Shown: in pieces, positions 36,712 through 45,752 of the stretch
How the letters are laid out: each line of letters begins with the position of its first letter
Numbering within the stretch: the first letter of the stretch is position 1
Assembly (NCBI RefSeq): GCF_017495225.1
Contig: NZ_JAFEIG010000033.1
Span: forward strand, 238,500 to 302,499
Origin: Daejeonella sp.
GTDB lineage: Bacteria > Bacteroidota > Bacteroidia > Sphingobacteriales > Sphingobacteriaceae
Length of the DNA: 64,000 bases
Reading direction: 5' to 3'
The notes under the pieces: model-generated
Database searches by the model: none
Told to the model about the DNA's origin: nothing
Seen by the model: the letters and a program-made list of their open reading frames with translations, nothing else
Program-made: the position numbers and the translations under genes

Positions 36712-37371
36712 ATGCAAGAGATTTGGGATTATTTACAACATCTTATTGATCCAGTAAAATTACTGAGAGAGGGTGGATTTTATCTGCTTCTTTTTGTTGT
36801 TTTTGCTGAAACCGGTTTATTTTTCGGTTTTTTCCTACCTGGTGATTATCTTTTATTTCTTGCTGGCATGTTTGTTGCAACTGGCAAATTGGATGTTTCT
36901 ATTTATGTGTTGCTAGTTGGTTTAATGGGGGCGGCTATAGCTGGAAATTTTGTAGGTTACTGGTTTGGTAAAAAAACAGGGCCTGTTCTGTATCAAAGAG
37001 AAGATACTTTTTTCTTTAAAAAGAAATATCTCAAAGCAGCTGAAGAGTATTATAGGAAACAAGGTGCTTTTGCTTTGATAATGGGACGATTTATTCCAAT
37101 TGTACGAACATTTGCTCCAATAATTGCAGGTATTGTTAAGCTCGATTTTAAAAAATTTGCATTTTATAATATTTCTGGTGCATTTCTATGGATTACATCC
37201 TTAACTTTGCTGGGATTCTTTCTTGGTAGAAGTTTTGAAAAAGAAATCAATGATTACTTGTTATATATCATTGTTGGTTTCATATTGATTACTACTATTC
37301 CACTTGTTATTACCTATTTAAAGAGGAAAATTGGAGGAAATAGAGGCAATGAAGAAGAATCCAATTTCTAA
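36712..37371 (+). CDS. DedA-family membrane protein
   Basis: The 219-residue protein has the DedA/SNARE-associated (VTT) fold. It contains the motifs [30 protein letters not shown] and [16 protein letters not shown], and about five hydrophobic segments. DedA proteins support membrane homeostasis, and some members move lipid carriers such as undecaprenyl phosphate across the membrane. The pyrophosphatase gene starts 4 bases after its stop, suggesting co-transcription. Confidence 0.92.
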   Translation: MQEIWDYLQHLIDPVKLLREGGFYLLLFVVFAETGLFFGFFLPGDYLLFLAGMFVATGKLDVSIYVLLVGLMGAAIAGNFVGYWFGKKTGPVLYQREDTFFFKKKYLKAAEEYYRKQGAFALIMGRFIPIVRTFAPIIAGIVKLDFKKFAFYNISGAFLWITSLTLLGFFLGRSFEKEINDYLLYIIVGFILITTIPLVITYLKRKIGGNRGNEEESNF

Positions 37372-37375
37372 AAAT

Positions 37376-37918
37376 ATGAATAAAGACCACCCCTGGCATA
37401 GCGTTTCTCCTGGTGAAGATATCCCTTCCACTGTAAATGCAATTATTGAAATCCCTAAAGGATCAAAAGCAAAGTATGAAATTGATAAAGATTCAGGTCT
37501 TATTAAGCTTGATCGTGTGTTATTTTCATCAGTGATGTATCCAGCTAATTACGGCTTTATTCCACAAACTTATTGTGATGATAAAGATCCATTAGATATT
37601 TTAGTTCTATGCTCAGTAGATGTTTACCCTATGTCGATTGTGGAAGCTAAAGTAGTTGGCGTGATGCACATGGTTGATAATGGTGAGCAAGATGATAAAA
37701 TTATAGCTGTTGCGAAAAATGATATGTCAGTCAATTATATTGAAGATTTAAAAGAACTTCCTCCCCACACCATGACTGAGATTGTTCGTTTTTTTCAAGA
37801 TTATAAGGCTTTGGAGCGTAAAAATGTAAGTATTGAGCATTTATTAGGCAAAAATTATGCTTATAAGGTAATAAAAGAAAGTTTAGAATTATATAAGACC
37901 ACTTTCGTAAATTTATAA
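37376..37918 (+). CDS. ppa: Inorganic pyrophosphatase
   Basis: This is the soluble family I enzyme that splits pyrophosphate into phosphate. Metal-binding residues sit in DPLDILV and the following D/K-rich region; [20 protein letters not shown] is the family signature. I choose ATG 37376 (180 residues, beginning [10 protein letters not shown]), 4 bases after the dedA stop. Upstream TTG 37331 and ATG 37349 would overlap dedA and add residues foreign to the family. Confidence 0.94.
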   Translation: MNKDHPWHSVSPGEDIPSTVNAIIEIPKGSKAKYEIDKDSGLIKLDRVLFSSVMYPANYGFIPQTYCDDKDPLDILVLCSVDVYPMSIVEAKVVGVMHMVDNGEQDDKIIAVAKNDMSVNYIEDLKELPPHTMTEIVRFFQDYKALERKNVSIEHLLGKNYAYKVIKESLELYKTTFVNL

Positions 37919-37922
37919 AATT

Positions 37923-39242
37923 ATGGGTCTCTCTTTATTTTTAACATTTTTTCTTGTTTTTCTTAACGGTTTTTTCGTTGCGGCCGAATTTGCTCTGGTA
38001 AAAGTTAGAGCATCTCAAATTGAAATTAAAGCTAAAACAGGTAGTCGTGTAGCAAAAATTGCTAAGCACATGACTCAGCATCTTGATGGTTACCTGGCTG
38101 CTACTCAATTAGGTATAACTTTGGCATCGCTAGGTCTAGGTTGGGTAGGTGAAGCAGTAATGACCGATTTAGTAAGTCGATTCTTTAACTTTATTCAAGT
38201 AGACATGTCGTCGGCAGTGGCTACAAATATCGGCCATGTGCTTGCATTTGCCATTATTACAGTTTTACATATTGTCTTTGGTGAACTTGCCCCTAAATCT
38301 TTGGCAATTCAACGCCCGATTGGTACAACCATGGGTATTGCGCTTCCCTTGCACTTTTTCTATTTGCTTTTCAGGCCTTTTATATGGTTATTAAATGGCT
38401 TTGCAAATTTCATTTTGAAAATGTTAGGAATCAGTTCAGTTGGTGGTCATGAAGCTCATCATAGTTCTGAAGAATTACAATATCTGCTTGATCAAGGTAA
38501 AGAAAGTGGTGCGCTCGAAACCAATGAGCATGAACTTATTAAAAATGTGTTCGATTTTAATGAGCGTGTTGTAAAAAATATTATGGTGCCTCGGACTAAA
38601 ATATCTGGGATTGAATTAAATACACCTCATAAAGAATTGTTAGAAGTTATTATTCATGAGGGCTATTCTAGAATACCTGTTTATGATGAAACTATTGATA
38701 AAATTGTAGGTATTGTTCATGCTAAAGATATTCTTCCTCTTTTAGCAGATAATAAAGAATGTATACTTAAAGATATTATCCGTAAACCCTATTTTATTCC
38801 TGAAACTAAAAAGATTAATGATCTTTTGAGCGAGCTTCAGCTAAAGCGAATTCAAATTGCTATTGTGCTTGACGAATTTGGTGGGACTGCCGGTATGGTT
38901 ACTTTGGAAGATATTGTTGAAGAATTGGTTGGTGAGATTCAAGATGAATACGATGAAGAAAAGCCAATTGTTGAAAAATTATCAGACAATGAATTCATCA
39001 TTGATGCTACCGCTTCAATTTATGATGTAAACGAATATCTACCACATGATTTACCTGAAGATGGTGATTATGACACCGTTGCAGGCTTGGTAAGTGAAAT
39101 TTTCGGTAAAATTCCGGAAGTTGGGGAAGTGAGTGATTTTAATGGTTATACGCTAACGATTCTTAAAAAAGCAGATCAGAATGTTGAATCTGTTAAACTT
39201 GAATTGGTCATTAATAATGAGGATGCAGTAGATTTACGCTAA
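37923..39242 (+). CDS. CNNM/CorC-type membrane protein (DUF21-CBS-transporter-associated domain)
   Basis: The 439-residue protein has a DUF21 membrane domain (about residues 1-185, four spans) and two CBS domains (about 205-325). The C-terminal CorC_HlyC domain follows (about 345-430). Members are linked to magnesium or cobalt efflux. The label hemolysin is historical. It starts 4 bases after the pyrophosphatase gene, so dedA-ppa-CNNM form one probable operon. Confidence 0.92.
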   Translation: MGLSLFLTFFLVFLNGFFVAAEFALVKVRASQIEIKAKTGSRVAKIAKHMTQHLDGYLAATQLGITLASLGLGWVGEAVMTDLVSRFFNFIQVDMSSAVATNIGHVLAFAIITVLHIVFGELAPKSLAIQRPIGTTMGIALPLHFFYLLFRPFIWLLNGFANFILKMLGISSVGGHEAHHSSEELQYLLDQGKESGALETNEHELIKNVFDFNERVVKNIMVPRTKISGIELNTPHKELLEVIIHEGYSRIPVYDETIDKIVGIVHAKDILPLLADNKECILKDIIRKPYFIPETKKINDLLSELQLKRIQIAIVLDEFGGTAGMVTLEDIVEELVGEIQDEYDEEKPIVEKLSDNEFIIDATASIYDVNEYLPHDLPEDGDYDTVAGLVSEIFGKIPEVGEVSDFNGYTLTILKKADQNVESVKLELVINNEDAVDLR

Positions 39243-39259
39243 AAAAGGGAGATCGGATT

Positions 39260-39961
39260 ATGCATATTTTCTATACACCCGATATCAATTCAAATACCCT
39301 AATTCTTAGTGAAGAAGAAAGTAAGCATTGTATAAAAGTCTTAAGGCTTGATGCAGGAAGTTTACTCCATTTAGTTGATGGTATTGGTGGTTTTTATGAT
39401 GCTATCATTGAAGATCCTCATCCAAAAAGAACGAAGCTTAAAATTGTTAAGAAGATTGAAAACTTTGCTAAGCGAAATCATTATTTACATATCGCCATTG
39501 CGCCAACAAAAAATATTGAACGCATAGAGTGGTTCCTAGAAAAAGCTACCGAGATCGGAATTGATGAAATTACCCCTATAATTTGTGATCGCTCAGAAAG
39601 AAAAGAATTAAAGACTGAACGTTTAAATAAAGTAATTACCTCTGCTGTAAAGCAATCGATCAAGGCTTTTCATCCCAAATTAAATGAAGCCATTCGCTTC
39701 AGCGATTTTATAAGCAAAAACACAAATACCCAAAAGTTTATTGCTCATTGTATGGATGAAGGTAAAGTTGCAATTAAAGAGCAACTCATCCCCAATGGAA
39801 ATTATCTAGTTATAATCGGTCCCGAAGGCGATTTTACCTTCCAAGAGCTCGAAGCCGCCGTAAACAATAATTATATACCCATTAGTTTAGGAGAGTCGAG
39901 GCTTAGAACCGAAACTGCAGCTTTAGAGGCCTGTTTTGAAATTAATTTTTTAAACAGATGA
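39260..39961 (+). CDS. rsmE: 16S rRNA (uracil1498-N3)-methyltransferase
   Basis: The 233-residue SPOUT methyltransferase has an N-terminal PUA-like part. The knot motifs IIGPEGDFTFQELEAA and SLGESRLRTETAALEA follow and bind S-adenosylmethionine. The substrate is the 30S subunit. Its stop overlaps the next start by 4 bases. Confidence 0.94.
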   Translation: MHIFYTPDINSNTLILSEEESKHCIKVLRLDAGSLLHLVDGIGGFYDAIIEDPHPKRTKLKIVKKIENFAKRNHYLHIAIAPTKNIERIEWFLEKATEIGIDEITPIICDRSERKELKTERLNKVITSAVKQSIKAFHPKLNEAIRFSDFISKNTNTQKFIAHCMDEGKVAIKEQLIPNGNYLVIIGPEGDFTFQELEAAVNNNYIPISLGESRLRTETAALEACFEINFLNR

Positions 39962-40623
39962 AAAATCTATTAAGCGCTGGCTTAGTATTTCTATTTTTTC
40001 TCTTGGTGGGATTCTCAATCAATGCGCCTTCCTATAAAATCGCTAAATTAAAGTATAATGGTGGGGGCGATTGGTATGCTAACCGGACAGCACTTACAAA
40101 CTTGATTAGGTTTTGCAATAAAAATCTCGGGACAAATTTTGATCAAGAGGAAGCAATAGTTGAGGCTGGGAGTTCTGATATATTTAACTACCCATTTGTG
40201 TACTTAACAGGCCATGGAAACATTAAATTTTCTGATCAGGAAGCCAAAAATTTACGTAAATATTTAATGGGAGGAGGCTTTCTACATATTGACGATAACT
40301 ATGGATTGGATAAATTTATAAGACCTCAAATGAAATTAGTTTTCCCTGAGCTCGACTTCGTAGAATTACCTGTACAACATCCTATTTATAATCAAAAGTT
40401 TAAATTCCCATTGGGACTTCCTAAAATACATGAGCATGATGGTAATCGAGCTTTAGGATTAGGATTAATTTATAAGGGAAGGCTCGTATGTTACTATACT
40501 TATGAAAGTGATCTTGGGAATGGTTGGGAAGACGCAGGTACATATCCTAGTGATTCTGAAGCAACTAGACAAAGGGCACTTCAAATGGGATCCAATTTAA
40601 TTCAGTATGCACTAACTCAATAA
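39958..40623 (+). CDS. DUF4159-domain protein with N-terminal signal/anchor
   Basis: The 221-residue protein begins with a hydrophobic signal or anchor (about residues 5-23). The rest matches the DUF4159 pattern, with YVTGHGNIKFSDQEAKNLRKYL-like spacing and GGFLHIDDNYG. The fold is thought to resemble class I glutamine amidotransferase-like domains, but the function is unknown. It is translationally linked to rsmE and sits 3 bases before the biotin-carrier gene. Confidence 0.85.
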   Translation: MKNLLSAGLVFLFFLLVGFSINAPSYKIAKLKYNGGGDWYANRTALTNLIRFCNKNLGTNFDQEEAIVEAGSSDIFNYPFVYLTGHGNIKFSDQEAKNLRKYLMGGGFLHIDDNYGLDKFIRPQMKLVFPELDFVELPVQHPIYNQKFKFPLGLPKIHEHDGNRALGLGLIYKGRLVCYYTYESDLGNGWEDAGTYPSDSEATRQRALQMGSNLIQYALTQ

Positions 40624-40626
40624 ATT

Positions 40627-41127
40627 ATGCTTAAGGTAAAGGTTAATAATAAGTTCAATTTTGAGATTTCAACAGAAAAAAATCAGACATTAATTAATGG
40701 CCTTTCTTTTCAAGGAGATATTTTGAAAGTTAGTGATCGATCTTTTCATGTAATTTATAATGATAAATCCTACTATGCTGAGCTTATCGATTATGATAAA
40801 GCTGCAAAAACATGTAGCGTGAAAGTAGGAACTAATATTTATCCTATGCAAATGAGCGATCAATTTGATGAACTGTTGCATCAATTGGGTATGGATAATT
40901 TAAACAGCACTAAAATTGCAGAATTAAAGGCACCTATGCCTGGTTTAGTTTTGAAAGTTCTGGCAGCTGAGGGAGAAGAAATAAAAAAGGGCGGAAACCT
41001 ATTAATTTTAGAGGCTATGAAAATGGAAAACATTATCAAAGCCCCCGCAGATGTTGTTGTAAAGTCTTTAAAAGTTAATGCTGGTGATAAGGTCGAAAAG
41101 AACCAATTGCTGATGGTGTTTTCCTGA
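40627..41127 (+). CDS. Biotin/lipoyl-attachment carrier protein
   Basis: The 166-residue protein ends in a biotinyl domain (about residues 98-166). The biotin-accepting lysine is K132 in EAMKMEN, and KAPMPGLV marks the domain start. The N-terminal half resembles the linker of acyl-CoA carboxylase carrier subunits. No carboxylase or carboxyltransferase gene lies in the window, so its partner is elsewhere. It ends the rsmE-DUF4159 operon. Confidence 0.9.
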   Translation: MLKVKVNNKFNFEISTEKNQTLINGLSFQGDILKVSDRSFHVIYNDKSYYAELIDYDKAAKTCSVKVGTNIYPMQMSDQFDELLHQLGMDNLNSTKIAELKAPMPGLVLKVLAAEGEEIKKGGNLLILEAMKMENIIKAPADVVVKSLKVNAGDKVEKNQLLMVFS

Positions 41128-41238
41128 TTAATAATTTTCAATAATAATTAGATATTCCTCTCCTATAATTTCTTTAGGTAAATAAATATTGTTTATTTTC
41201 ATAAATCTTTTTGTGATAAGTATAAACAATAATATCTA

Positions 41239-42978
41239 ATGGCTATAGAAATTAAAACTAAAGGCGAATTATACGATGTCTGTATTGTAGGTTCAGGTGC
41301 AGGTGGGGGAATGGCGGCGAAAATCCTAACAGAGGCAGGTTTAAAAGTCGCATTACTTGAAGCAGGTCCTGATTATGATCCTGCTAATCCAGAACAACAA
41401 ACACAACTCAAATGGCCTTATGAATCGCCTAGAAGAGGTGCTAGCACAAACCGTGCTTTTGGCGATTTTGACGCAGCATATGGAGGTTGGGAAATTGAAG
41501 GTGAGCCTTATACTCAAAATGAAGGTTCACAATTCGATTGGTTTAGATCCAGAATGCTTGGAGGTCGTACTAACCATTGGGGAAGAATATCTCTAAGATT
41601 TGGACCTAATGACTTTAGGCGTAAAGATATGGATGGCTTGGGCGATAATTGGCCAATTGGATACGATGATGTAAAGCCATACTATGACCGTGTAGACAAA
41701 ATGATAGGTGTTTTTGGGACTAAAGAAGGAATTTATAATGAACCAGATGGTTATTTTCTTCCTCCTCCAAAACCTAGGCTTCATGAGCTTATGGTAAAAA
41801 AGGCAGCAACTAGTATCAATATTCCTGTTATTCCTTCCCGTTTATCCATATTAACTAGACCCATCAATAAAGATCGTGGAACTTGTTTCTTCTGTAATCA
41901 ATGTAATCGTGGTTGCTCAGTACATGCTGATTTTTCTTCTTCAACCTGTTTGGTTAAACCAGCACGTAAGAGTGGCAATGCAGATGTTTATGTAAATGCC
42001 ATGGCACGTGAGGTTTTAACGAATAAAGAAGGACTTGCAACAGGTGTTTCTTATGTTGATAAAACTGATATGCAAGAATATCAGGTAAATGCAAAGGTGG
42101 TAGTTTTAGCTGCAAGCGCTTGTGAATCAGCACGTTTACTGTTGAATTCGAAATCTTCAGCCCATCCTAATGGTTTGGCCAATTCAAGTGGAATGGTAGG
42201 TAAATACTTACATGACTCAACTGGTTCTTCTAGAGGTGCTTTCATTCCGCAGTTGATGGATAGAGAACGTTATAATGAAGATGGGGTTGGTGGATTACAT
42301 TTATATATCCCTTGGTGGCTTGATAACAAGAAACTAGATTTTGCTAGAGGTTATCACATAGAGTTCTGGGGTGGTATGGATATGCCTTCTTATGGTTTCG
42401 GCTTCGGAATGGAGAAAAGAAATGGTAAATTCCCAGGCAAAGACGGTAAAATGAAGTCGGCGGGGGGTTATGGAGCATCTCTTAAAGATGATTACCGTAG
42501 ATACTATGGTTCAACTGTTGGTTTTGCGGGTAGAGGTGAAAGTATTCCTAGAATTGAAAACTATTGTGAAATTGATCCAGGAGTAGTTGATAAATATGGT
42601 ATTCCTGTTTTAAAGTTCAATTATAACTGGACTGATCAAGAGATCAAGCAAGCTAAGCACATGCAAGATACCTTCGAAGAACTTATTCATGCTATGGGTG
42701 GCGTTGCAAGTGGTGATAAACCTGGTGAGGATCGTAAATACGGACTAGAAACACCAGGTAGAATCATACATGAGGTAGGTACTACCCGTATGGGAAATGA
42801 TCGTAATACTTCAGTATTAAACAAGTATAATCAAGCTCATGATGTAAAAAACCTATTTGTGGTTGATGGTGGTGCATTTGTTTCTCAGGCGGATAAAAAT
42901 CCTACATGGACCATCCTAGCCCTATCTATGCGCGCATCAGAATACATCGTTGATCAGTTAAAAAAACAAAATATTTAA
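41239..42978 (+). CDS. GMC-family FAD-dependent oxidoreductase
   Basis: The 579-residue flavoprotein has an N-terminal Rossmann motif (VGSGAGGGMAAKIL, about residues 17-30), GGRTNHWG and a cysteine cluster CFFCNQCNRGC. The C-terminal catalytic region contains HEVGTTRMG and DGGAFVSQADKNPTW. Such enzymes oxidise alcohols or sugars. The partner 4 bases downstream resembles the small subunit of gluconate 2-dehydrogenase. The usual third, cytochrome subunit is not adjacent. A 10-bp inverted repeat (41147-41156 with 41231-41240) reaches the start codon. Confidence 0.92.
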   Translation: MAIEIKTKGELYDVCIVGSGAGGGMAAKILTEAGLKVALLEAGPDYDPANPEQQTQLKWPYESPRRGASTNRAFGDFDAAYGGWEIEGEPYTQNEGSQFDWFRSRMLGGRTNHWGRISLRFGPNDFRRKDMDGLGDNWPIGYDDVKPYYDRVDKMIGVFGTKEGIYNEPDGYFLPPPKPRLHELMVKKAATSINIPVIPSRLSILTRPINKDRGTCFFCNQCNRGCSVHADFSSSTCLVKPARKSGNADVYVNAMAREVLTNKEGLATGVSYVDKTDMQEYQVNAKVVVLAASACESARLLLNSKSSAHPNGLANSSGMVGKYLHDSTGSSRGAFIPQLMDRERYNEDGVGGLHLYIPWWLDNKKLDFARGYHIEFWGGMDMPSYGFGFGMEKRNGKFPGKDGKMKSAGGYGASLKDDYRRYYGSTVGFAGRGESIPRIENYCEIDPGVVDKYGIPVLKFNYNWTDQEIKQAKHMQDTFEELIHAMGGVASGDKPGEDRKYGLETPGRIIHEVGTTRMGNDRNTSVLNKYNQAHDVKNLFVVDGGAFVSQADKNPTWTILALSMRASEYIVDQLKKQNI

Positions 42979-42982
42979 TCAG

Positions 42983-43660
42983 ATGAATAGAAGAGACTCA
43001 CTCAAAGCATTAGCTGTAGGAACGGTTAGTGTAGGTACAATTTTAGCCACTTCATGTGATAAAAAAGATGACGCGAGCAAAGGCAAAGCCGGTGTATATG
43101 GTAGAACGCCTGAAGAGAAACTGATTGATGAGAAGTTGATGTCTGAGACATTCTTCACTGCGGCAGAGCTTAGTACAATCACTATTTTGGCCGATATTAT
43201 CATTCCTAAGGATGAAAATTCAGGGAGTGCCAGTGATGCAAAGGTTCCTGAGTTCATTGAATTTATTGTTAAAGATCAACCGAGGTATCAGCTTCCAATG
43301 CGTGGCGGATTAAAATGGCTTGATGTTAAATCGCTTAAGCTTTTTAAGAAATCCTTTGCCGATGCAAGCAAAGAACAGCAAATTGAATTAGTAGAATTAA
43401 TTGCATTTCCTGAAAAGGCCGCTCCTGAAAATTCTGCAGGGGTAAGCTTCTTTAATACTATGCGTAATTTGACTGCTACTGGATTCTTTACAAGTAAGGA
43501 AGGTATCGCAGATATGGCTTACAAAGGAAATCAGCCCAATGCATGGGACGGTGTTCCGGACAAGGTTTTAAAGCAGTTTGGTTTAGAATACGATCAAAAG
43601 ACTTTAGATGAATGCCTAAAAATGGAAGATCGTGGCAAAATTATGACTTGGGATAGTTAA
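42983..43660 (+). CDS. Gluconate 2-dehydrogenase subunit 3-like Tat lipoprotein
   Basis: The 225-residue protein has an N-terminal RR motif (MNRRDSLKAL), a hydrophobic stretch and lipobox ATSC (C25), suggesting Tat export and lipid anchoring. The remainder fits the gluconate_2-dh3 family. It would carry the GMC partner encoded just upstream out of the cytoplasm and hold it at the membrane. The electron acceptor is unknown. Confidence 0.9.
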   Translation: MNRRDSLKALAVGTVSVGTILATSCDKKDDASKGKAGVYGRTPEEKLIDEKLMSETFFTAAELSTITILADIIIPKDENSGSASDAKVPEFIEFIVKDQPRYQLPMRGGLKWLDVKSLKLFKKSFADASKEQQIELVELIAFPEKAAPENSAGVSFFNTMRNLTATGFFTSKEGIADMAYKGNQPNAWDGVPDKVLKQFGLEYDQKTLDECLKMEDRGKIMTWDS

Positions 43661-43686
43661 TCAATTTTGACTAATTGCTACAAAAC

Positions 43687-43724
43687 AAAAAACACCTTTA
43701 TATCAAATATAAAGGTGTTTTTTT
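43687..43724. terminator. Bidirectional terminator between the GMC pair and gldJ
   Basis: A stem of about 16 bp (43687-43702 with 43708-43724) has A/T runs on both sides. It lies 26 bases after one stop and 15 bases from the gldJ stop, so it serves both converging genes. Confidence 0.9.
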
Positions 43725-43739
43725 ATGTCTTTAAATTTT

Positions 43740-45338
43740 TTATTTAGCCTTAGCTTTCGACTTATATTTAGGGAATTGAGGTTTCCCTTGAGGGTTAATT
43801 TCAGGAGATCCTACCAATGTCATTGCAGCGCGGAATCCAATTTCTGCACTACCTTCATCCTGTTGCATGAATCTTCTTGTTGCAGGATTTAACCAGTATG
43901 CTCTGTCATTCCATGAACCACCTTTATAAACACGTGAACGATCGTTTACAAGGCTTGTAATTCCATAAAGATTTGCGTTAACCGTGTCTTTAAATCCTCT
44001 AAAATCAGGCTTATATGGTTTTCCTGAAAGGGCTGATGAATCAGCTTTGGTACCCTTGCCTTGTAATTCAGCCCATGTTTGTTTCTTAGAAGATGGTGCT
44101 GGATCTTTAATCGGACGGCCATATTTATCTTTCGCATAAAGACCTTTTTGCTTATCAGTTAAACGCTTGTTAACAAATTCATTTCCACGGTAAGGGTTAA
44201 AATCAGCGAAATCTTCAAAGCTTAATTTTCTGTAAACATCGGCAGTCCACTCACTTACGTTACCAGCCATGTTATAAAGTCCGAAATCATTAGGAATATA
44301 ATATCTTACAGGAGCAGTAATATCAGCCTTATCATTCAAGTATCCACCGGTACCCATATTATCACCATCGCCACGCTTAAAGTTTGCGTAGATCATACCC
44401 TGAGTACGTTTCTTTGGAGAACGAACACCTAAACCATTCCAAGGATAAATTTTACCATCAGCAATATTTTCATATTCAGTATTACCTGCAAGAGATAATG
44501 CAGCATATTCCCATTCAGCTTCTGTTGGTAAGCGATAAGGTTGTTTTAAGATTCCATCTTCTAAACGAACAGGTCTAACAGGACCACCTTTTCCAGTGGT
44601 AGCAGTTCCAGCTGCTGCCGAATTAGGATTTAGATCTTTTTTCATTTTTTTTCCGTCGATACCCTCACCACGGAATTGACCATTTAAATAAATGTCTGTG
44701 TTAAATGGATCCTTTGCAGTAGTAGTTGCTGCTGGAGCTCCTCCTTTTCCACCACCTGCAAGAGTTTTGTAATCCAATAAATAACCACCTCTTCTTAAAA
44801 TCTCTTCATTTACACGATCTGTACGCCAAACACAATAATCATTTGCTTGCTCCCAACTTACGCCAACAACTGGATAATCCTGAAATGCAGGATGTCTTAG
44901 ATAATTATTTACGTATGGTTCATTATAAGAAAGAGGCTGTCTCCAAACAAGTGTATCTGGAAGTGCATTATAATAATATTCTGCATCAGTTGGATAAGTA
45001 CGCTTAATCCAGTGTAAGTATTCTAGCCAGTCAACATTAGCTACCTCCGTTTCATCCATGTAGAATGAAGCAACAGTTACCCTGCGGCGAACATTGTCAA
45101 ATTCATAACCTAAATCTTGGTTTAGACTACCACCCATAACGAAAGTTCCACCTTCGATGGCAATTAATCCTGGTCCGGGACCAGCCTTAACTTTGTTATT
45201 AACTTCAAAACCTCCATTGTACTTATTGTTATAAGCCATGCCAGTTTTTGAGGAAGATGAACTCGTAGTTTTTTTACAGGATGTTGCTATTCCGAGTAGA
45301 AATAATCCCGCTGTAAAGTATATTGTAATTCTTTTCAT
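43740..45338 (-). CDS. gldJ: Gliding/type IX secretion lipoprotein GldJ
   Basis: With the start at 45338 the 532-residue protein has a lipoprotein signal MKRITIYFTAGLFLLGIATS with C21. A Ser-rich stretch comes next, then a formylglycine-generating-enzyme/sulfatase-modifying domain. Its motifs are EGGTFVMGG, DETEVANVDW, YRLPTEAEWEYA, GNVSEWTADV and YKGGSWNDRAYW. That combination defines GldJ/GldK-like proteins of the gliding and type IX secretion system; length and neighbouring porV favour GldJ. The longer frame from 45377 would put residues before the signal peptide and is rejected. Confidence 0.88.
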   Translation of the reverse strand: MKRITIYFTAGLFLLGIATSCKKTTSSSSSKTGMAYNNKYNGGFEVNNKVKAGPGPGLIAIEGGTFVMGGSLNQDLGYEFDNVRRRVTVASFYMDETEVANVDWLEYLHWIKRTYPTDAEYYYNALPDTLVWRQPLSYNEPYVNNYLRHPAFQDYPVVGVSWEQANDYCVWRTDRVNEEILRRGGYLLDYKTLAGGGKGGAPAATTTAKDPFNTDIYLNGQFRGEGIDGKKMKKDLNPNSAAAGTATTGKGGPVRPVRLEDGILKQPYRLPTEAEWEYAALSLAGNTEYENIADGKIYPWNGLGVRSPKKRTQGMIYANFKRGDGDNMGTGGYLNDKADITAPVRYYIPNDFGLYNMAGNVSEWTADVYRKLSFEDFADFNPYRGNEFVNKRLTDKQKGLYAKDKYGRPIKDPAPSSKKQTWAELQGKGTKADSSALSGKPYKPDFRGFKDTVNANLYGITSLVNDRSRVYKGGSWNDRAYWLNPATRRFMQQDEGSAEIGFRAAMTLVGSPEINPQGKPQFPKYKSKAKAK

Positions 45339-45752
45339 TGATTTCAGTAATTGGAGCAATAATTTGCTAAAATACAAAATTGCTTAATACCACCAATGGA
45401 TTTTTTTCATATCGCTTTATGGTGGCTTTTAGGCGAGTTAACAATGGTTATTAATATGATAAAAATTTATTTCTTTTATTTAATTATTGCAATAAACGTC
45501 TCTAATTCACCATTATTATATTAATTTTCCATCAAAAATAAATCCGCCGCATTTTACGCTAATATTTATATTTATGGTCGGATATTTGATAATTAACTAT
45601 AATAAATTTCTGAATAAGACATTTTTTTTAAAAATATATATTATTTAAAACAGCAAAGCGTTCATTTTAATCGTTTTCATATTAAATATATGCTTATTAT
45701 TGCTTATATTTAAAACACAAGAATTTTAGATTTGCTTGATTTTTTTACAATA
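45339..45752. promoter_or_regulatory. AT-rich divergent spacer between gldJ and porV
   Basis: No gene is visible in 414 bases. TAGATTTG at 45727-45734 (TTG at 45700-45702) is a likely -7 box for porV, with a leader of about 12 bases. On the minus strand TATTTTTG at 45533-45540 could serve gldJ with a long leader. No porU is present here. Confidence 0.45.

Noticed and set aside
37331..37375. Earlier starts of the pyrophosphatase gene overlapping dedA
   Set aside because: The family begins near [12 protein letters not shown] 37376 follows the dedA stop by 4 bases.
45339..45377. Upstream extension of gldJ
   Set aside because: It would place 13 residues before a complete lipoprotein signal peptide.
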